From: an uncultured Clostridia bacterium
GTDB lineage: Bacteria; Bacillota; Clostridia; Christensenellales; Aristaeellaceae
Length of the DNA: 6,257 bases
Direction: 5' to 3'
Assembly (NCBI GenBank): GCA_934643535.1
Contig: CAKUCE010000181.1
Coordinates: 1 to 6,257 of the forward strand
The notes under the pieces are model-generated. The model worked only from the letters and a program-made list of their open reading frames with translations. It did not search any database and was not told the DNA's origin. The translations under genes and the position numbers were made by a program. This document shows positions 4,314 through 6,257 of the stretch, piece after piece; positions within the stretch are counted from its first letter, which is position 1; each line of letters starts with the position of its first letter.

Positions 4314-5387
4314 TCATCCCTCAACCTGAGAAAATGCTCCGGATACCCAGCCCACCCTGCCCGCAATTTCCAATGCGTGCCAGCCGTTTGGAGCGGTGGC
4401 CACATAGGGAAAGCGCTGCCCGGCGGACGCCTGAGTGATCCCGCCGTACTTTTCACCGTTGCCGCAGCGGATGTTGACCCTGCCGCCGGAAGAGACGATC
4501 TCCACTTTCTTTTCGCCGCTCACGGGAGGCTGATCCGCGCCGGAATCTTCCGCGTCGGAGACCGCGTCCATAAGAGCGTCGTGGGTCAGGTTCCCGTACT
4601 TCCCGTCCGCGGCCAGCCCGGCCTTTTTCTGGAAAGCCCGTACCGCCTTTTCGGTTTCCGCTCCGAACTTCCCGTCCGCGCCGTATTTCGCCAGGGAATA
4701 GCCCAGCTTCATCAGCTGTTCCTGCAGGGACTGCACGTCCGTTCCCCGGCTGCCTTTCTGCAATAAACGACCGCCCAGCGCCGCCTGCGTGAAGGAGTTC
4801 CCGCCCGGGCTGTCAAACCCGGCGTTTCCATAATCCAGGAAGGGGATCTGATACCAGTAGGTCCAGTCCCGTTCCGCGATTCTGGTTTTGACGCAGCCGT
4901 AGGCAAAGCCCCGCCATTCCACCGCATAGCCGCCGCCTACAGTGTAGCCCACGTGCCCGTCCCGGTACAGCGCCAGCCCGATCACGTCCGGCAGGGTATC
5001 CATGGTTCCCCAGGCCATGCCTTTGGATTTGGCGTAGCTGAACATACAGTTGGCTCCTTTGTCCGGGCAGCCGTTGGCGCCATAGCGGCTGGCTACGGCC
5101 TTGTCCGTCCCAATGGCCTCCAGGGCGGACTGACCGCCGCCCGTCCAGCAGTAGCCCTTCAGACCCCCGATGCAGTCGCAGACCACGGTCCTGCTCCGAA
5201 TATCCTGCTGATAGCGGGCGGTACGGGCGCTGCCGTAATGGGACGGATACTGCCGGCTTTTCCGGTTCAGCAACGCTGCGGTGGCCTTGTAGGCGCAGGC
5301 GCCGTACCAGTAGGGCTGTCCCAGCATCTTTTCGCAGAACGCGGCAAAGTGCTCATTGGTGAAAGGGATATTGATTCGCTCGCTCAT
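4314..5387 (-). CDS. Phage endolysin: NlpC/P60-like peptidase, peptidoglycan-binding and SH3 domains
   Basis: Cell-wall hydrolase of 357 aa with three modules. Residues ~10-185 are a cysteine peptidase domain: the nucleophile is probably Cys72 in VVCDCIGGLKGYCW and the base His145 in DGHVGYTVGGGYAVEW, matching the NlpC/P60 order (Cys, His, polar third residue); Glu157 could contribute. Residues ~207-276 are a PG_binding_1 domain (GSRGTDVQSLQEQLMKLGY, DGKFGAETEKAVRAFQ). Residues ~294-355 are a bacterial SH3 domain (VNIRCGNGEKYGGI, GWVSGAF). There is no signal peptide, so export depends on the holin, whose stop codon it overlaps as ATGA. The expected target is the stem-peptide region of host peptidoglycan. 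The peptidase motif departs from the usual DCSG, so the exact bond cut is uncertain. Confidence 0.88.
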   Translation of the reverse strand: MSERINIPFTNEHFAAFCEKMLGQPYWYGACAYKATAALLNRKSRQYPSHYGSARTARYQQDIRSRTVVCDCIGGLKGYCWTGGGQSALEAIGTDKAVASRYGANGCPDKGANCMFSYAKSKGMAWGTMDTLPDVIGLALYRDGHVGYTVGGGYAVEWRGFAYGCVKTRIAERDWTYWYQIPFLDYGNAGFDSPGGNSFTQAALGGRLLQKGSRGTDVQSLQEQLMKLGYSLAKYGADGKFGAETEKAVRAFQKKAGLAADGKYGNLTHDALMDAVSDAEDSGADQPPVSGEKKVEIVSSGGRVNIRCGNGEKYGGITQASAGQRFPYVATAPNGWHALEIAGRVGWVSGAFSQVEG

Positions 5388-5830
5388 TGCTGCGCATCCT
5401 CCTTGTTGTCAATATCGTCGATACGCCCATGTAGCTGCGCCAGCACGGACTTGAGCTTCTCAGGGATGGGCAGTCCCAGAAGCGCAGCGTTCTCCAGCAT
5501 GGACACGGATTCGTTGGAGAGATAGAAGCACACTACCGCGCTGCGCAGCGCATCACCGGTACCCACCACATGCAGGTCTACAATGTGCGCCACGCCCACC
5601 AGCATCAGGATCAGCACCTTTTTGCAGATGCCCTTGAAGCCTACGGCGCTGGACAGCTGCTTGTCCGCAATGGCACACATGAGGCCGGTGATGTAGTCCA
5701 GCACCATGAAGATGAGCAGTGCGGTCATCAGACCGTCCACGCCGCCCACGAAGTACCCGATCCAGCCACCAAGAGCGGTGAACGCCATCTGAATTTTCGC
5801 CCATATGATGTCAATGGAAAAGTTTCTCAT
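5384..5830 (-). CDS. Phage holin (toxin-secretion/phage-lysis holin family, Phage_holin_4-like)
   Basis: A 148-aa membrane protein with hydrophobic segments at about 14-30, 33-53, 69-88 and 93-112, and a charged C-terminal tail (KLKSVLAQLHGRIDDIDNKEDAQQ). The pattern IFMVLDYITGLMCAI followed by SSAVGFKGICKK is the typical LDxxTG...S..G..GI.KK signature of the TcdE/phage-lysis holin family. It would oligomerise in the cytoplasmic membrane and open pores at a set time so that the endolysin reaches the wall. AAAGGAGG (5845-5838) lies 7 bases before the ATG, a strong site. Its TGA overlaps the endolysin ATG, giving a coupled lysis cassette. The length is in the usual range for this family. Confidence 0.9.
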   Translation of the reverse strand: MRNFSIDIIWAKIQMAFTALGGWIGYFVGGVDGLMTALLIFMVLDYITGLMCAIADKQLSSAVGFKGICKKVLILMLVGVAHIVDLHVVGTGDALRSAVVCFYLSNESVSMLENAALLGLPIPEKLKSVLAQLHGRIDDIDNKEDAQQ

Positions 5831-5960
5831 GTCATTTCCTCCTTTGGCTTTTCGCCTTATTGATGTATAGCAAAGCCGCCTCTCGTCAGGAGAAGCGGCT
5901 CGTGCCCTGAGAATATGGATGCCAGACGCTTAAAGAATACAGAATGGAAAGGAATCGTGC
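5831..5960 (-). other. Gap between tail-fibre gene and lysis cassette
   Basis: These 130 bases hold the terminator-like hairpin at 5874-5900 and the holin ribosome binding site (5838-5845). The remainder (about 5901-5960) is less GC-rich than its surroundings. I could not pick out a convincing promoter for the holin gene, so lysis may depend on read-through from the tail operon or on a phage-specific promoter. Confidence 0.5.
5874..5900 (-). terminator. Hairpin after the tail-fibre gene, partial terminator candidate
   Basis: An 11-bp stem (5900-5890 with 5884-5874) closes a 5-base loop. One pair is G-U when read on the - strand, which agrees with the direction of the genes. Only three T follow (TTTGCTAT), so termination is probably incomplete, which would let late transcription continue at reduced level into the lysis genes. 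It lies 60 bases after the tail-fibre stop. Confidence 0.55.
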
Positions 5961-6257
5961 TTATCCAGTCTGTTGCCGCTCCAGCGCGGCCACCCGCGCC
6001 ACCAGCACGGCGATCAGGTCCTCATAGCTGATGCCTTTGGAAATGCCGTCGCCTTCCCTGATTTCATGGCAGATCTCCGGCATCACCGGAAGGGTATCCT
6101 CGTAGATCAAACCATAACGCTTCCAGTTCCGCCGGTCGTCGTTATAGATGAAAGACACGGGAACCAGCCTGTCCATTTTGTCTCCCATGGCGGGTAGCAG
6201 CTGAATGTCATGCTTGATCTCCCGGCTGGAATCGCTGGCCCGGCTGTTGTAGTGAAC
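5961..6257 (-). CDS. Tail fibre/tailspike C-terminal S74 intramolecular chaperone domain, partial
   Basis: The frame is open to the right edge, giving the last 98 residues of a larger phage protein; its start lies outside. The visible part is the Peptidase_S74-type self-cleaving chaperone that trimerises a fibre during folding and then cuts itself off. It shows SSREIKHDI near the edge, matching the family's SDRRLKENI block (putative Ser10-Lys15 catalytic pair, counted from the edge), then LVPVSFIYND, GLIYEDTLPVMPEI and ISYEDLIAVLVARVAALERQQ, the usual ending with a coiled-coil tail. In the family, cleavage falls just before the serine. The protein is probably the receptor-binding fibre of the phage. 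An internal ATG at 6188-6186 is not the gene start, since family sequence continues upstream of it. Confidence 0.85.
   Translation of the reverse strand, partial: VHYNSRASDSSREIKHDIQLLPAMGDKMDRLVPVSFIYNDDRRNWKRYGLIYEDTLPVMPEICHEIREGDGISKGISYEDLIAVLVARVAALERQQTG

Larger units (their letters stand above)
1989..6257 (-). mobile_element. End of an integrated prophage: tail fibre, lysis and recombinase modules
   Basis: All genes from about 1989 to the right edge run on the - strand and form a recognisable phage late end: tail-fibre maturation domain, holin, endolysin, then DNA-binding protein and serine recombinases at the boundary. Recombinase genes beside the attachment site are normal for serine-integrase prophages. 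The rest of the element, with the 5' part of hcp, should lie beyond 6257. The frameshifted and truncated recombinases raise doubt about whether it can still excise. Confidence 0.8.

Noticed and set aside
1..6257. CRISPR array, tRNA, rRNA, or a diversity-generating retroelement near the tail fibre
   Set aside because: No regularly spaced repeats, no tRNA-like cloverleaf at the junction, no reverse transcriptase frame, and no template/variable repeat pair were seen in the window.

Overview
The window looks like a chromosome/prophage junction from a fairly GC-rich, Gram-positive gut-type clostridium (Oscillospiraceae or Lachnospiraceae would fit; the genus cannot be told from this window). The grounds are strong AAGGAGG ribosome binding sites, a carbohydrate ABC permease tail, a one-sigma/one-anti-sigma ECF pair with a short zinc-binding head, and serine recombinases of the type common in clostridial phages and integrative elements.

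Left part (1 to about 1990), host chromosome. Bases 1-75 hold the last 24 codons of a sugar ABC transporter permease on the + strand. A gene-free convergent region (76-282) with hairpins follows. On the - strand is a two-gene operon: an ECF sigma factor (1217-1723) overlapping a four-helix zinc-type anti-sigma factor (283-1230), with a probable self-recognised ECF promoter at about 1750-1780. Upstream of that lie a strong terminator (about 1809-1851) and the last ~41 codons of hcp, the hybrid-cluster protein/hydroxylamine reductase (1863 to about 1988).

Right part (about 1990 to 6257), prophage end, all on the - strand. In transcription order it holds the C-terminal S74-type self-cleaving chaperone of a tail fibre (partial), a terminator-like hairpin, a holin, a three-domain endolysin overlapping the holin by ATGA, a strong UUCG-loop terminator, an HTH/zinc-ribbon DNA-binding protein, a serine recombinase with a one-base frameshift, and the first ~74 codons of a second serine recombinase overlapping it by ATGA. 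That second recombinase runs in frame into the hcp 3' end, so a 115-codon recombinase-Hcp chimera is read and ends at hcp's own stop and terminator.

The main point is this junction. The element has apparently integrated into hcp, and the crossover lies inside, not beside, a recombinase gene. If the rest of that recombinase sits at the other end of the prophage, the gene would be split by integration and rebuilt on excision, while hcp would be broken and restored in step. A later deletion of the element end is the main alternative.
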